A stretch of DNA of 64,000 bases from Thioalkalivibrio sulfidiphilus HL-EbGr7 (GCF_000021985.1 NC_011901.1:558001-622000), one strand, 5' to 3'; numbered from the stretch's first letter, positions 16,116-25,272 are shown. Translations and numbers: made by a program. Notes: generated by a model from the letters alone, not told the origin.

Positions 16116-17974
16116 GGCGAGCGCTCCGGCTGGCCAAGCGTTTCCTGGGCCTCGTAGATCCGCGCCAGGGTGTAGCGGGCCCGCAGGACCCGGTCATCCA
16201 GGGTGTGCAGGTGGGCCTGCAGGGCCTCCAGGGCCATGGCCTGCAGGTGCTGCTCGTGGGCGGCCAGCGTGGCGTCGACCCGGGGCTGCAGCCGGGCGAT
16301 CTGTGCCCGCTGGGCCTCGATGCGCCCGGCAAAGCCCTGAAAACGGGTCAGGGCGTGCTGTTCGGCCTCCTGCAGGCTGCGCCTGCGGCTGGCCAGTTCG
16401 GCCAGTTGGGCATCCACGGCCAGCAGGCCCTTGCGCGCCTCCCACAAGCGGGGCGCGAAGTCGGTCTGCACCTCCCAGTGCACCAGCCCCTGGAGCAGGG
16501 CCTGGCGCTGGCGCAGTTCGACCACCTCCGGATCATCGTCCGGCAGCCGCGACAGTCGTTCCTCCACGGCCTGCAGGCGCTGGCGGCGGCGCTGTTCCTG
16601 GATGCTGGCCAGTGCCCAGGCATCGCCCTCCTGCTCGGCGCGGGCAAAGCGTGCCGCGAGTTCGGCGCGCCGTTCGTTGGGGGTGCGCAGGTCCAGGGTC
16701 TCCAGGCGCGCGCGGGTCTCGGGCAGGCGCCGGGCGTACAGGGCCTCCTGGGCCTGGAGCATGTCGTCGAAGCTGTCGATGCTGCCGGCCCAGTGCGCCA
16801 GGTTGCGCTGCAGGGCATGCAGGTCCAGATAGTTCTGGAAGACCTCCTGGAATCGGTGTCCGGCGAGCAGGTCCACCAGGTAGCCCTGGGCCGGCAGCGG
16901 TGCCCGCCCGGCAGCGCTGCGCAGGTTTTCCCGCAGGATCAGGCCCACCACCATCTCGCCGCGTTCGATCTCCGCCATGGCCTTGCGCAGTTCGGCGCGC
17001 CGGGCATCCAGGGTGTTCACGGCGGTCTCGAACCAGGCGGCGGCGCGGGTCTGCTCGCCCAGTTCCAGGTAGGCGTAGGGCACGGCCAGCAGGGCCTCCT
17101 GGGCCGCGGGGTCGGTATCGGCGTGGCCCTGCAGACGGGTCCAGGGCACCAGGGCGCGGCGGGGGTCGCCCAGTTCCGTGGACGCCCAGCCGCTCCACAG
17201 CAGGGCGCGCCCGGAGTAGGGCCCGTCCAGGCGCACCCGGTCCAGCAGGGCGCGGGCACGGGCGTGCTCGTCCGCCCGCAGCAGCGCCTCGGCGGCCGCC
17301 ACGTTGGCGCGGTCGCGCAGGGCCAGGGATTCGGCATCCGTCGCCCGGGCGCGTCCCAGGCGGTCCAGCAGGGCGAGCCCAGCCTCCCTGTCGCCGCCCT
17401 GGATCAGGGCGACCGCCAGGTTGAAGTCCCCGTAGTCGGCCCGCTCGCGGCTGCCGCGCCAGGGACGCAGGGCGGCGGCGGCGCCGGCGAAGTCATCGCG
17501 GGCCATGCGGTTCAGGGCAAGCAGCAGCTGGCGTTCGCCCGCCAGGGCCGGGCCCAGTTCGCCCTCCATGCGCTGCAGGCTGGCCTCGGCCTGTTCGTGC
17601 AGGCCTTTCTGGTACTGGATGCGCCCCAGGTGAAACCAGGCCCGGTTGCGTATCGCGGCGGGCACCTCGGGTCCGAGCAGCTGCCTGAAGAGGGTCTCGG
17701 CCCTGTCATGCAGGCCGTAGGTGAGCTTGAGGCCGCCGAGCAGCAAGCGGGCCTCGTATTCGTGATGCGGGATCGGCCCGCGGGACTGGACCACCATCAG
17801 CCGGGTGATGGCCGCGAAATGCTCCTGCTGGTAGAAGGGATAGAGCACACTGCCGTAGTCCAGGTCCCGGACCCGGGGCGAGGTCTCCCAGACGGCGGCC
17901 ACGGGCGCGGCCAGGCACAGGGACAGGAGTCCCGTGCAGAGATGGCGGAGTCTGGCGTGTGCGCGGATGCCCAT
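16112..17974 (-). CDS. exported TPR and coiled-coil protein
   Basis: 620 residues with an N-terminal signal peptide (to about residue 28, AAPVAA). The first 330 residues are TPR-like (EYEARLLLGGLKLTYGLHDRA, RAWFHLGRIQYQKGLHEQA, FNLAVALIQGGDREAGL); the C-terminal 200 are long charged helices rich in R, E, Q and L, with the look of coiled coil. It is the first of three TPR genes in a row and overlaps the next by 4 bases. No enzyme motif is seen. Confidence 0.78.
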   Translation of the reverse strand: MGIRAHARLRHLCTGLLSLCLAAPVAAVWETSPRVRDLDYGSVLYPFYQQEHFAAITRLMVVQSRGPIPHHEYEARLLLGGLKLTYGLHDRAETLFRQLLGPEVPAAIRNRAWFHLGRIQYQKGLHEQAEASLQRMEGELGPALAGERQLLLALNRMARDDFAGAAAALRPWRGSRERADYGDFNLAVALIQGGDREAGLALLDRLGRARATDAESLALRDRANVAAAEALLRADEHARARALLDRVRLDGPYSGRALLWSGWASTELGDPRRALVPWTRLQGHADTDPAAQEALLAVPYAYLELGEQTRAAAWFETAVNTLDARRAELRKAMAEIERGEMVVGLILRENLRSAAGRAPLPAQGYLVDLLAGHRFQEVFQNYLDLHALQRNLAHWAGSIDSFDDMLQAQEALYARRLPETRARLETLDLRTPNERRAELAARFARAEQEGDAWALASIQEQRRRQRLQAVEERLSRLPDDDPEVVELRQRQALLQGLVHWEVQTDFAPRLWEARKGLLAVDAQLAELASRRRSLQEAEQHALTRFQGFAGRIEAQRAQIARLQPRVDATLAAHEQHLQAMALEALQAHLHTLDDRVLRARYTLARIYEAQETLGQPERSP

Positions 17975-17986
17975 GGATCCCGTGCC

Positions 17987-18514
17987 TTACTCCCACTCCC
18001 GGACCACGAACTCCGGCTGCTGCTTGCGGGTGGAGTCCTCGATGCGCAACTCCACGTACTTGGGGCCGAGCCCCTTGTCGAAGCGCAGAAAGGTGCCGCG
18101 CCGGTAGTCCCGCTCGGAAGGCCCCTTGCCGATGAACACCGCCTCCAGCAGGTGCTCGCCGGTCCGGATGTTGCCGAGGTAGAGGCGATGCACGCCGCCG
18201 CGGCGCAGGGCGTCCTGTTCGCGCTGGGTGTAGAGGTGGTTGGCCACCACCTCGCCATTGATCTGCAGGCGCACCGAATCCAGGGCGAAGAGCTCGCCCA
18301 CGTCGGTGGAGATGAACACCACGACCTGGGTGTTGGCGGGGAACAGCAGTTCTTCCTCCAGGATGAACAGCTCGCGATTGAGTTCGATGATCTCCCGCTT
18401 CAGGGCCTGGGTGTCCTCGTCGAGGCTTCGCAGTTCCTGGGCCGAGACGCCGGCCTGGAACAGAGCGACGAACGCGACAAGCAGAATGAGCAGGGTTCGG
18501 ATGGCTGTGGTCAT
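17987..18514 (-). CDS. periplasmic protein of unknown function with an N-terminal coiled coil
   Basis: 175 residues: a signal peptide ending near AGVSAQ, a short coiled coil (RSLDEDTQALKREIIELNRE), then a beta-rich domain with DSVRLQINGEVVANHLY and the C-terminal KYVELRIEDSTRKQ. ATG 18514 has AGGAG eight bases upstream; the frame opens further, to 18631, without coding sense. I do not recognise the family. Its place between DUF3570 and the TPR genes makes it part of the block. Confidence 0.68.
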   Translation of the reverse strand: MTTAIRTLLILLVAFVALFQAGVSAQELRSLDEDTQALKREIIELNRELFILEEELLFPANTQVVVFISTDVGELFALDSVRLQINGEVVANHLYTQREQDALRRGGVHRLYLGNIRTGEHLLEAVFIGKGPSERDYRRGTFLRFDKGLGPKYVELRIEDSTRKQQPEFVVREWE

Positions 18515-18539
18515 GGAGGCACTCCTGTCCTGTCCGGGC

Positions 18540-19655
18540 TCAGTACCAGAGGGACAGATTGAAGTTGAGGATGTGCGCGCCGAACGAGTACGGCACGTCC
18601 GGATTGCGGAAGGCGTCGCTGTAATCGGCATAGTCGAACTGCACGTAGTCGTAGGAGGCGATGGCCCGGCCGCTGGTGAAGAATGCCCCCGGTCGTTCGA
18701 ACAGCACGTAACTGGCGCTCACCCCGAGGCTGTTGCTCTTGAAGGTGCTGAGCTCCTTGTCGCGGGCCATGTAGGTGAATTCTTGCTCGAAGTTGTCGCT
18801 GTAGAAGGACGCCGCAGACTGGGTGTAGTGGCGGTAGCGCACATCGAGCAGCCAGCGGCGGTCGGCCAGGTAGCGGGAGTACTGAAGCTCCACCGTGTGG
18901 GCCGTGAGCGCCCAGGTGTCCCGGTAGTAGCGGTAGCTCAGCTGGGCCGAGGCGCCGGGCTGCAGATACTTCACGCCCTGGATGGCCACGGCATTGGCGG
19001 TGCGGGTGCCGGGGTAGAACTCCTCGTCGGCGAACACGCCCAGCACCCGCTTGGCGCGGTAGGGGTTGCCCAGGAAGCCTTCCTCGAGGATGCCCTCGTA
19101 GTTGAGGTTGATGAGCAGGGTGGACGTGATCACCTGGGACAGGCCGAGCCAGTAGGTGCGCCGCTCGAGGCCCGCCTCGAAATCCGTGTCCCGATGTCCC
19201 ACGGTGTCTGAGCCGTGGGCATAGCCCAGGGACACGGTGGTCATGCCGCCGAACACCTCGTGGGACACGCCCAGGCTCAGGGTCTGCCCGTCGTAGTCGT
19301 TCTCCTCGCTCTGGGTCCAGGCAAGGCTGATCAGGGAGTCGGCATGGAGGTAATCGATTCCCAGGGTGACCTCGTCGCGCTGCTCGGTATAGGGGCTTGC
19401 GGTGGCCAGCACATCGGGTGACGCGCCGCTGATGGTGTCCTGGTAATAGCCGGCCGAGAGGGACACCCGGTCGGCAAAGCCCTTGCGCACCAGCAGCGCC
19501 GGGCCGCTGACCTGCACCCCGCCGCCGTCGTAGTGGTGGTAGAGCAGGTCGGACCGGTCGTCGGGCAGCACCTGGGCGGCCGCCGGCGCGCCCAGGACGC
19601 AGAGCAGCGCCGCGATAACGCGCAGCAGCACGCCGGGTCGATCAGTTGCAGCCAC
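18540..19655 (-). CDS. DUF3570 outer-membrane beta-barrel protein
   Basis: About 371 residues. After a signal peptide (VIAALLCVLGAPAAAQ) the protein alternates aromatic and polar residues throughout and ends in a C-terminal FNLSLWY, as outer-membrane barrels do. DUF3570 features include SAGYYQDTISGASPDV, GIDYLHADSLISLAW, and QLSYRYYRDTW. I chose GTG 19655, which overlaps the DUF4266 stop and follows a G-rich SD; GTG 19631 is also possible. DUF3570 typically lies next to DUF4266 and a thioredoxin, as here. Confidence 0.82.
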   Translation of the reverse strand: MAATDRPGVLLRVIAALLCVLGAPAAAQVLPDDRSDLLYHHYDGGGVQVSGPALLVRKGFADRVSLSAGYYQDTISGASPDVLATASPYTEQRDEVTLGIDYLHADSLISLAWTQSEENDYDGQTLSLGVSHEVFGGMTTVSLGYAHGSDTVGHRDTDFEAGLERRTYWLGLSQVITSTLLINLNYEGILEEGFLGNPYRAKRVLGVFADEEFYPGTRTANAVAIQGVKYLQPGASAQLSYRYYRDTWALTAHTVELQYSRYLADRRWLLDVRYRHYTQSAASFYSDNFEQEFTYMARDKELSTFKSNSLGVSASYVLFERPGAFFTSGRAIASYDYVQFDYADYSDAFRNPDVPYSFGAHILNFNLSLWY

Positions 19656-19893
19656 AGCCGCCCCCCGGTGTGCCGATGGCGCCGCTCGCGCCCTCGCGGA
19701 CGTCGAAGACATGCCGGCGATGGGCGCTCATCAGTGGGTCACGCTCGGCGTTCATGATCGGGTCCGCCAGGAAGCCCCGCTCGTAGGGCTGGACCCAGGG
19801 CTCTATGGAGGCGCAGCCGCCCACCAGGGCCAGCAGGCCCGTCAAAAATCCGGCCCGTATGTAGCGCGGATAGCGTGTCTGTCGTGTCTTCAT
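19642..19893 (-). CDS. DUF4266 small lipoprotein with a Gly-Cys C-terminus
   Basis: 83 residues: a lipobox LVGGC near residue 27, then the DUF4266 motif VQPYERGFLADPIM, and an end REGASGAIGTPGGGCGCN. The extreme C-terminal GGGCGCN with two Cys is the striking mark of the family. The ATG at 19893 has AGGAG six bases upstream; a GTG six bases earlier is less likely. It sits between tlpA and DUF3570. A metal, thiol or flavin role has been guessed from such neighbours; the acceptor-like SGA before the tail lacks the Thr usually flavinylated by ApbE. Confidence 0.82.
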   Translation of the reverse strand: MKTRQTRYPRYIRAGFLTGLLALVGGCASIEPWVQPYERGFLADPIMNAERDPLMSAHRRHVFDVREGASGAIGTPGGGCGCN

Positions 19894-19895
19894 GT

Positions 19896-20402
19896 TCACT
19901 CCTGCAGCAGTTCGCGGACCTGTTGCTGGTACATCTCGATGTAGCCGTCGCGGTAGCCCAGGTGCACGTGCCGCACCCGGCCGTCCCGGTCGATCAGGTA
20001 GGTGCTGGGCATGGCGCGCACCTCGTAAAGACGGCTGATGCGCTTGTCGGTGTCGAACAGGATGGGGTAGCTGACTGAAAGCTGCTGGGCCATGCGCGCC
20101 GCCACCCGGGGGTCGTCATCGATGCTCACGCCCAGCACGACGAAACCCAGGCGCTGGTAGCGTTCGTGCAGGGCATTGAGCGGCGGCATTTCCTGCCGGC
20201 AGGGCGCGCACCAGGTGGCCCAGAAATTGAGCAGCACCACCTGCCCGCGGAAATCGCTCAGGCGCAGGTTCTCGCCGCTGGCACTCTTGAGGGTGAAATC
20301 CGGTGCCATCGGTGAACTGGCCGCGGCCGGCGACATGATGAACAGGGCGCCGAGCAGGCACAGGGCCAGCAGACGCAGACGGCGGGTGAGGGGGTGTTGC
20401 AT
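19896..20402 (-). CDS. TlpA-type periplasmic thioredoxin
   Basis: 168 residues: signal peptide, then a thioredoxin fold with FWATWCAPC (active-site C65 and C68), GVSIDDDPRVAARMA, YPILFDTDKRISRLYEV and the cis-Pro segment AMPSTYLIDRDG. It would reduce or isomerise cysteines outside the inner membrane, such as haem-binding CxxCH sites or the DUF4266 tail. ATG 20402 is chosen for the AAGGAG six bases upstream over ATG 20420. It precedes DUF4266 with a 2-base gap. Confidence 0.92.
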   Translation of the reverse strand: MQHPLTRRLRLLALCLLGALFIMSPAAASSPMAPDFTLKSASGENLRLSDFRGQVVLLNFWATWCAPCRQEMPPLNALHERYQRLGFVVLGVSIDDDPRVAARMAQQLSVSYPILFDTDKRISRLYEVRAMPSTYLIDRDGRVRHVHLGYRDGYIEMYQQQVRELLQE

Positions 20403-20429
20403 GGCTTGCTCCTTCACCATGGGTGGGGC

Positions 20430-21077
20430 CTAGAAATAGACGCCAAGGCCCAGGCTCAGCTCGGGGTTGTGGGTGAGTTTGCTCTGGCCCAGCAGGTCGC
20501 TGTCGAACATGTGATTGCGCAGATCCATCCTGAGGCTCAGCCAGTCCCTGGGCAGTACGCGCAGGCCGAGGCCGACGCTGTAGGTGAATTCATCCTCGTC
20601 AACGATGCGGATGTTGCCGGCGCCGATCATCAGGAAGATGGCGCTGGTGTAGGCCCGGCCCCGGCCGACGAAGACCTCGCCGGGGAAGATGTTGTAGGCC
20701 AGGGACAGGTTGTAATAGGCGACGTCCTCGGTCTCGCTCTCGAACAGGGGGATGCCCAGGCGCCGATAGCTGCTGTCCTGGATGTTGGAGAGGCCGAAGC
20801 TGGCCTCCAGGAAGAAGTTCTCCGACAGGTGGTAGGCCGCACGCAGGCCGTAGACCGGCTGGGTGCCGAAGTCCTCGATGCTGAGCAGGCCGACGAAGGC
20901 ATTGATCTCGAAGTTCTCCGTGTCGATGCGCGGGATCACCACTTCGGGGCGCTCCAGGGCGGGCTCGATCACCGGCTCCTGGCGCTCGCGGGGCTCGGGG
21001 ACCTGGGCGTACGCCGGAACGGTTGCCACGAGCGACGTCAGCATGAGTGACGCCAGCATTGCCATCGACCCTTTCAT
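20430..21077 (-). CDS. outer-membrane beta-barrel protein (OMP_myx_plus type)
   Basis: 215 residues: a signal peptide (to VPAYAQ), a Pro/Glu-rich linker, then a small barrel starting FEINAFVGLLSIEDFG and ending with the C-terminal strand LSLGLGVYF. The segment LSENFFLEASFGLSNIQDS followed by SLAYNIFPGEVF is characteristic of the myxobacterial-type outer membrane beta-barrel domain. The ATG at 21077 has GGAGA upstream; an earlier in-frame ATG at 21104 lacks one. It and the next gene upstream look like relatives. Confidence 0.82.
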   Translation of the reverse strand: MKGSMAMLASLMLTSLVATVPAYAQVPEPRERQEPVIEPALERPEVVIPRIDTENFEINAFVGLLSIEDFGTQPVYGLRAAYHLSENFFLEASFGLSNIQDSSYRRLGIPLFESETEDVAYYNLSLAYNIFPGEVFVGRGRAYTSAIFLMIGAGNIRIVDEDEFTYSVGLGLRVLPRDWLSLRMDLRNHMFDSDLLGQSKLTHNPELSLGLGVYF

Positions 21078-21100
21078 GGATTCATGTCTCCTCGTACCTG

Positions 21101-21856
21101 TCAAAAGAAAAACCCGAAGCCTGCGCTGAATTCATCGTATTCCCGGTTGCTCTCGTCGCCGGCCAGCACCACGTGCCGGCGCCAGTCGACGCGGGCCACG
21201 AAGTGTCTGCTCAGGAAGCTGCGCAGCCCGATCCCGGCCAGGGCGCTGTTGCCGCTGAATTCTTCTCCGGCCACCAGGGTCGGCTGGGGCACGTTGTCGA
21301 AGTAGCCGGCGCCGATGGTGAAGGTGGGCGAGATGCGCCAGTCAGGGAAGGGGTTCGACACCAGGTTGAGATTGAAAACGGTGGAGCTGGAGAAGGTGCC
21401 GGGCACGTGGGTGATGCCCGCCTCGGCCGTCAGGTATTCGCCGAGCCGGTAGCCGGCGCGCAGGCCCACCGAGGCCTCCTTGTCAAAGAGTCCCGCGACG
21501 AAGGCGATCTCGAAGCGCCGGGCCAGGTAGTCCTCCAGCAGCACCTGGCCGAAGCCCATGGACACGCCGGCATCGGTCAGGGTGCGCTCCATCTGCGCCC
21601 GGTCGACCCAGCCCTCCACGCCGCTTTCACCGCGCACCTTGAACCACTCGGTGCGGCGCATGAGGATCAGGGCCTTATCCCCCGACTCCAGCACGTGAAA
21701 CACGGGATAGCCGCGTCCCGGGCCGGTGTGAAGCTCCAGGAACGGTTCCACCACCTGGACACGCACCGGCTCGGCCAGGAGCGTGCCGGGCAGCCAGAGC
21801 AGCAGGCCGAGCAGTGCGCTGACGGTCCAGGCCGACACGTGGGGTGGCAGCCGCAT
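21101..21856 (-). CDS. SH3b plus outer-membrane beta-barrel protein
   Basis: 251 residues: a signal peptide (to LLAEP), a bacterial SH3 domain (about 30-90; VEPFLELHTGPGRGYPV, then WFKVRGESGVEGWVDRAQME), then a barrel like that of the next gene (RFEIAFVAGLFDKEASVGLRA, NLNLVSNPFPDW) ending in EFSAGFGFFF. SH3b domains often bind peptidoglycan peptides or periplasmic ligands. Two linked barrels of the same type suggest a two-part outer-membrane complex. Confidence 0.82.
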   Translation of the reverse strand: MRLPPHVSAWTVSALLGLLLWLPGTLLAEPVRVQVVEPFLELHTGPGRGYPVFHVLESGDKALILMRRTEWFKVRGESGVEGWVDRAQMERTLTDAGVSMGFGQVLLEDYLARRFEIAFVAGLFDKEASVGLRAGYRLGEYLTAEAGITHVPGTFSSSTVFNLNLVSNPFPDWRISPTFTIGAGYFDNVPQPTLVAGEEFSGNSALAGIGLRSFLSRHFVARVDWRRHVVLAGDESNREYDEFSAGFGFFF

Positions 21857-21859
21857 GGT

Positions 21860-22366
21860 TCAGAATCCGCAGCTGCTGATGTCTACGGGAGTGCAGACGC
21901 CGCAGGCCTCGCTGTTGCTGTCGTCCACCCGCAGACTGATCCAGTTGCGGATGGCGATGTAGCAGGCGTCGTTGCGATCCGGGAAGATGTTGCCGCCGCC
22001 GTGGGTGCCGGTAATGCCGAAACTGCCCTGCAGGGGTTCGAGCAGGAGCTTGCTGTTATCCGGGTCCGTGAGGTTGGCGAAGCTGCGCGCGGCGAAATAG
22101 TTGGCCAGCATGCGCTCGTCGCCGGGCGCCAGGTTCGGGAAGATCTTGAAGCCCCCGCCGGAGCCCGCGCCCACGTCATGGCAACTGCTGGCTGAACAGC
22201 TCACGCCGCTGATCTGGCCATGGAAGATGGGGTCGACACACGTCTGATAATCGGCAAAACACAGGGCCTGGCCTGTGTTTTCCGGTACCGAGACTTCCAC
22301 CTCCTGGCAGCCGGCGGCGCCGAGGACCAGCGCCGCCGTGATGCTTACCCGAAAAAGACTTCGCAC
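21860..22366 (-). CDS. Cys-rich lipoprotein, cytochrome-like
   Basis: 168 residues: lipobox GAAGC near residue 20, then a domain with several cysteines: ALCFADYQTCVDPIF, VSCSASSCHD (CxxxCH, one residue longer than a CxxCH haem site), DACYIAIRNWI, and a terminal EACGVCTPVDISSC. The GTG at 22366 has GAGAGG five bases upstream and gives the signal peptide directly; the open frame continues to 22465 over the end of the neighbour. The HGGGNIFP and AIRNWISLRVD pieces recall class-I-like cytochromes and haem-containing DUF1587-type modules. Haem binding is possible, not shown. Confidence 0.68.
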   Translation of the reverse strand: MRSLFRVSITAALVLGAAGCQEVEVSVPENTGQALCFADYQTCVDPIFHGQISGVSCSASSCHDVGAGSGGGFKIFPNLAPGDERMLANYFAARSFANLTDPDNSKLLLEPLQGSFGITGTHGGGNIFPDRNDACYIAIRNWISLRVDDSNSEACGVCTPVDISSCGF

Positions 22367-22376
22367 ACAGAACCTC

Positions 22377-25211
22377 TCATGGACAGTCGTTGGCCGCGCG
22401 GGCGTCGTTGATCCAGTTCCAGATGACCAGGTATTCAGCATCAAGGCTGGAGAGAACCGGTTCATCCTGATTCACGCCCACGCCCGGATGCAGTGCCTCG
22501 ACGGGATCGGAGCTGGGCCGGTACAGCAGGCTGCTGAGCTCGGGCTGGCAGACGTTGTTGACCATGCCCACGGTGATGTTGAAGTCACCCGTCGGGTTGC
22601 CGGTCAGCACGTAGCGGCTGGTGCGGAAGTCGTCGTTGGTGACGCTCAGGTCGGGCACGTAGCCGGTGTTGCCGAAGGCCTGATGACAGCTGGCGCAGCT
22701 GCTCATGAGCACCTGGTGGACCGGGTCGAAGTCGTCCTCGGAAAGACCATTCACCCGGCCCAGCATGTTATCCAGGGTGCGTGCCTGACCGCCCCAAGGG
22801 TCGTTGTAGTACTGGGCGCCGATGTCGATCCACTCGGCCAGCAGGCGCAGCTCGGAGGCGTTGAGCATGCCGCTGTGGTCCTGGGTGGCCTCCTCGGAGC
22901 CCACCCGGTCCCGGTAGGCGGAGCGCAGGGGCTGCTCGAACAGGCGCTCGATCAAGTGGCTGGTGCGGGAGCTGTTGGCGGCCCCGCCCACCTGCACCAG
23001 GGGCGGCTCGCGCACGATCACCACCCGGTCGTTGCGGATCTCCACCCGGGGCAGGCCGGTGACTTCATCCACCACCGGGGGGCCGATCATCAGGGCGTCG
23101 TAGGAGGCCAGTCGGCCGCTGCCGCCCAGGGTATTGGAGAGATCAAGACCAGCGGCTCCCTCGGTGCCCGTGTGACAAGTGACGCAGGTGTCACTGCCGC
23201 GATTCCGTGTCCAGAGTGGCTGGATGTGGTCGGGGTAGTTGATGATGCCGTTGACGGGCGCGGGAATGTCCGGAGCCAGCCCCGCGTAATCGATTGTCCT
23301 TGATGGCGCGGCCGTAACTTCTGGGATCGTCTCGTCGCTCCACACATCCTCGTAGACCAGGTCCTGCATCAGGCTCAGGACGCTCGTTTCGATACGGGTG
23401 CGGGTCTCGGCCATGGATTCCCGGGCATGACCCTGCCACAGGGGGACACTGTTAGGCCACGGGCCAGCTTCGGCGAGGCCCTCGTTCAGCGGGCCCTCGG
23501 CGCGGCGCGGGGAATGGCAGCCGTTGCAGGTGCGGGTCTCGCCGGGGCGCACCTGGATCCAGTTGGTGTGGCTCTGCAGGGCGCGGCCCTCGGCGTCGGT
23601 GACGGCGATGCCCAGGGGCATGTCGGCGGGCACCTCGATGCGGAAGGAACCGTCCGGCTCCACCTGGGCATAGCCCAGGATCTCCTGCATCTCGAAGTCG
23701 GACTCGCCGATCATGTCCATGGAGATGCGTGGCGGCGTGGGCACGGCCCGGGTCACCCGGATGAAGCGCGCCGGGCGCTCATCGGCCGTGGTCAGGGCAG
23801 GGTCACGCAGGGTCGCCAAGTCCGGGCGGCCATCAACGCGGGGGATGGACTCCCCCTCCACCAGCACGCTGTTGCCCATGATGTCCAGGAAGTCGGTGTC
23901 ATAGACGCTCTTCACGCTCAGAACGCCCATGCCGGTGCCGCCGAAACCGTTGGCGCGGTTGGCAAGTTCGCCGTCCAGGTTCTTGTCCGGCACGACGTTG
24001 GGCAAGGTCCGGGGCAGGATGGCGATGGGATCGGTGAGGATCTTGCCGGCTGGTGGCGGGACGAGAGGACGCAGGCTCTGGCGATTCATGTCCAGCATGT
24101 AGATGCCGTAGCGGGGCGGTCCTTCAACCTCCTCCAGCTCACCGGTCAGGGCATTGACCTCGGTGGTCGGCTGGAAGGGGGTGAAGGACACCAGGGCTCG
24201 GTGGGTGCCGTCCCACAGGGGGTAGGGCGTGGTGTAGCGGCCATGCTCCGAGACGTCCATGCCCAGGGGGACCTGGAAGGGGGTGGCCTGGTACTGGCCC
24301 TGTCCTCCAGCGGGCACACCTGGGGCGGGATGATTGTTCTCGGAATAGTTGGCGATGTCGATGATCACCAGGGCGCCGCCCTCGCTGGTGCCCTGCAGGG
24401 GCATCAGGGAGGACATGACCCGACCGTCCGGCATTTCCCGGGGATGCAGGAAGCTGTTGCCCGGACTGAAGGCCCCGTAGTGCACGAACATGTTGGTGCC
24501 GTCCGGGTTGGTGAAGAAGATGGGGAAGTGGTTGCGGTTGGCCACGTGGTCCCAGCGGGAGTACATGATCTCGCCGCTCATGAGCACCGTGGGGTTGCGG
24601 TCGTGGCTCTGGTTGAAGGAGATCTGGCGGAGGTTCTGCCCGTTCTGATCCATGACGTGCAGGGCGATGACGGCCTCCCGTTCATACTCGTCCCGGTAGG
24701 CGTAGGGTTCGATCTCCTCCGCCTGCATCAGGGCCCGGGTCTTCTCCTGGCGGTCGGAGGAGAACACGATGCGCCCGTCCGGCAGGTAGTGGGGGTCCAC
24801 GTCGTTGCCGAGATTCGCCGTCTCGTCGTCGGGAATGATCCGGCGCAGGGCGTCGGTCTGGATGTCGTATTCCCAGATGTTCCAGCTCTCGCCGGTGTGG
24901 CGTCGCATGGCGAACAGCAGACGCGTACCGTCGTAGGAGACCTCCGGGTCGGAGACGTCGCCCTGTCCCTGGGTCTCGCGCTGGGTGATGTTGATGCGTC
25001 GTGCGCTGGCGGAGGCCTTCTCCATAATGAAGAGGTCGCCGCCGGGGCTGAACATGATGCCGTCGGTGGGGTTGCCCGCCGTGGAGACGTTGCGCTGCAC
25101 ATAGGCCACCGGGAAATCGCCCTCGATGACGACGCCATCGTCGTTGACGATGCAGCCGCTCAACAGCGCGACCAGTGCCATGGGTACACCAAGTGCCAGA
25201 ATCCGTTTCAT
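22377..25211 (-). CDS. tri-haem lipoprotein with a beta-propeller-like N-terminus (HzsA-like)
   Basis: 944 residues. Lipobox LLSGC near residue 19; residues about 40-400 carry PD40/TolB-like propeller repeats (SPGGDLFIM, VSYDGTRLLFAM, LPDGRIVFSSDR, MPDGRVMSSL). Three CxxCH haem sites follow: CNGCH at 562, CVTCH at 676 and CASCH at 839. The layout (propeller, then dispersed c-haems in a long C-terminal part) is that of hydrazine-synthase-alpha-like proteins, which are widespread and mostly unrelated to anammox. It sits between apbE and the Cys-rich lipoprotein. The substrate is unknown; periplasmic electron transfer or sensing is the safe reading. Confidence 0.82.
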   Translation of the reverse strand: MKRILALGVPMALVALLSGCIVNDDGVVIEGDFPVAYVQRNVSTAGNPTDGIMFSPGGDLFIMEKASASARRINITQRETQGQGDVSDPEVSYDGTRLLFAMRRHTGESWNIWEYDIQTDALRRIIPDDETANLGNDVDPHYLPDGRIVFSSDRQEKTRALMQAEEIEPYAYRDEYEREAVIALHVMDQNGQNLRQISFNQSHDRNPTVLMSGEIMYSRWDHVANRNHFPIFFTNPDGTNMFVHYGAFSPGNSFLHPREMPDGRVMSSLMPLQGTSEGGALVIIDIANYSENNHPAPGVPAGGQGQYQATPFQVPLGMDVSEHGRYTTPYPLWDGTHRALVSFTPFQPTTEVNALTGELEEVEGPPRYGIYMLDMNRQSLRPLVPPPAGKILTDPIAILPRTLPNVVPDKNLDGELANRANGFGGTGMGVLSVKSVYDTDFLDIMGNSVLVEGESIPRVDGRPDLATLRDPALTTADERPARFIRVTRAVPTPPRISMDMIGESDFEMQEILGYAQVEPDGSFRIEVPADMPLGIAVTDAEGRALQSHTNWIQVRPGETRTCNGCHSPRRAEGPLNEGLAEAGPWPNSVPLWQGHARESMAETRTRIETSVLSLMQDLVYEDVWSDETIPEVTAAPSRTIDYAGLAPDIPAPVNGIINYPDHIQPLWTRNRGSDTCVTCHTGTEGAAGLDLSNTLGGSGRLASYDALMIGPPVVDEVTGLPRVEIRNDRVVIVREPPLVQVGGAANSSRTSHLIERLFEQPLRSAYRDRVGSEEATQDHSGMLNASELRLLAEWIDIGAQYYNDPWGGQARTLDNMLGRVNGLSEDDFDPVHQVLMSSCASCHQAFGNTGYVPDLSVTNDDFRTSRYVLTGNPTGDFNITVGMVNNVCQPELSSLLYRPSSDPVEALHPGVGVNQDEPVLSSLDAEYLVIWNWINDARAANDCP

Positions 25212-25272
25212 TGCCCTACCCCCTCATTCCCTGCCAGTCCCGGCCATCGGGGCCCGGGCACGTTTCGATGTC

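Noticed and set aside
22377-25211. Hydrazine synthase of anammox
   Set aside because: Only the general domain layout is shared; no other hzs gene, and the setting is a gammaproteobacterium.
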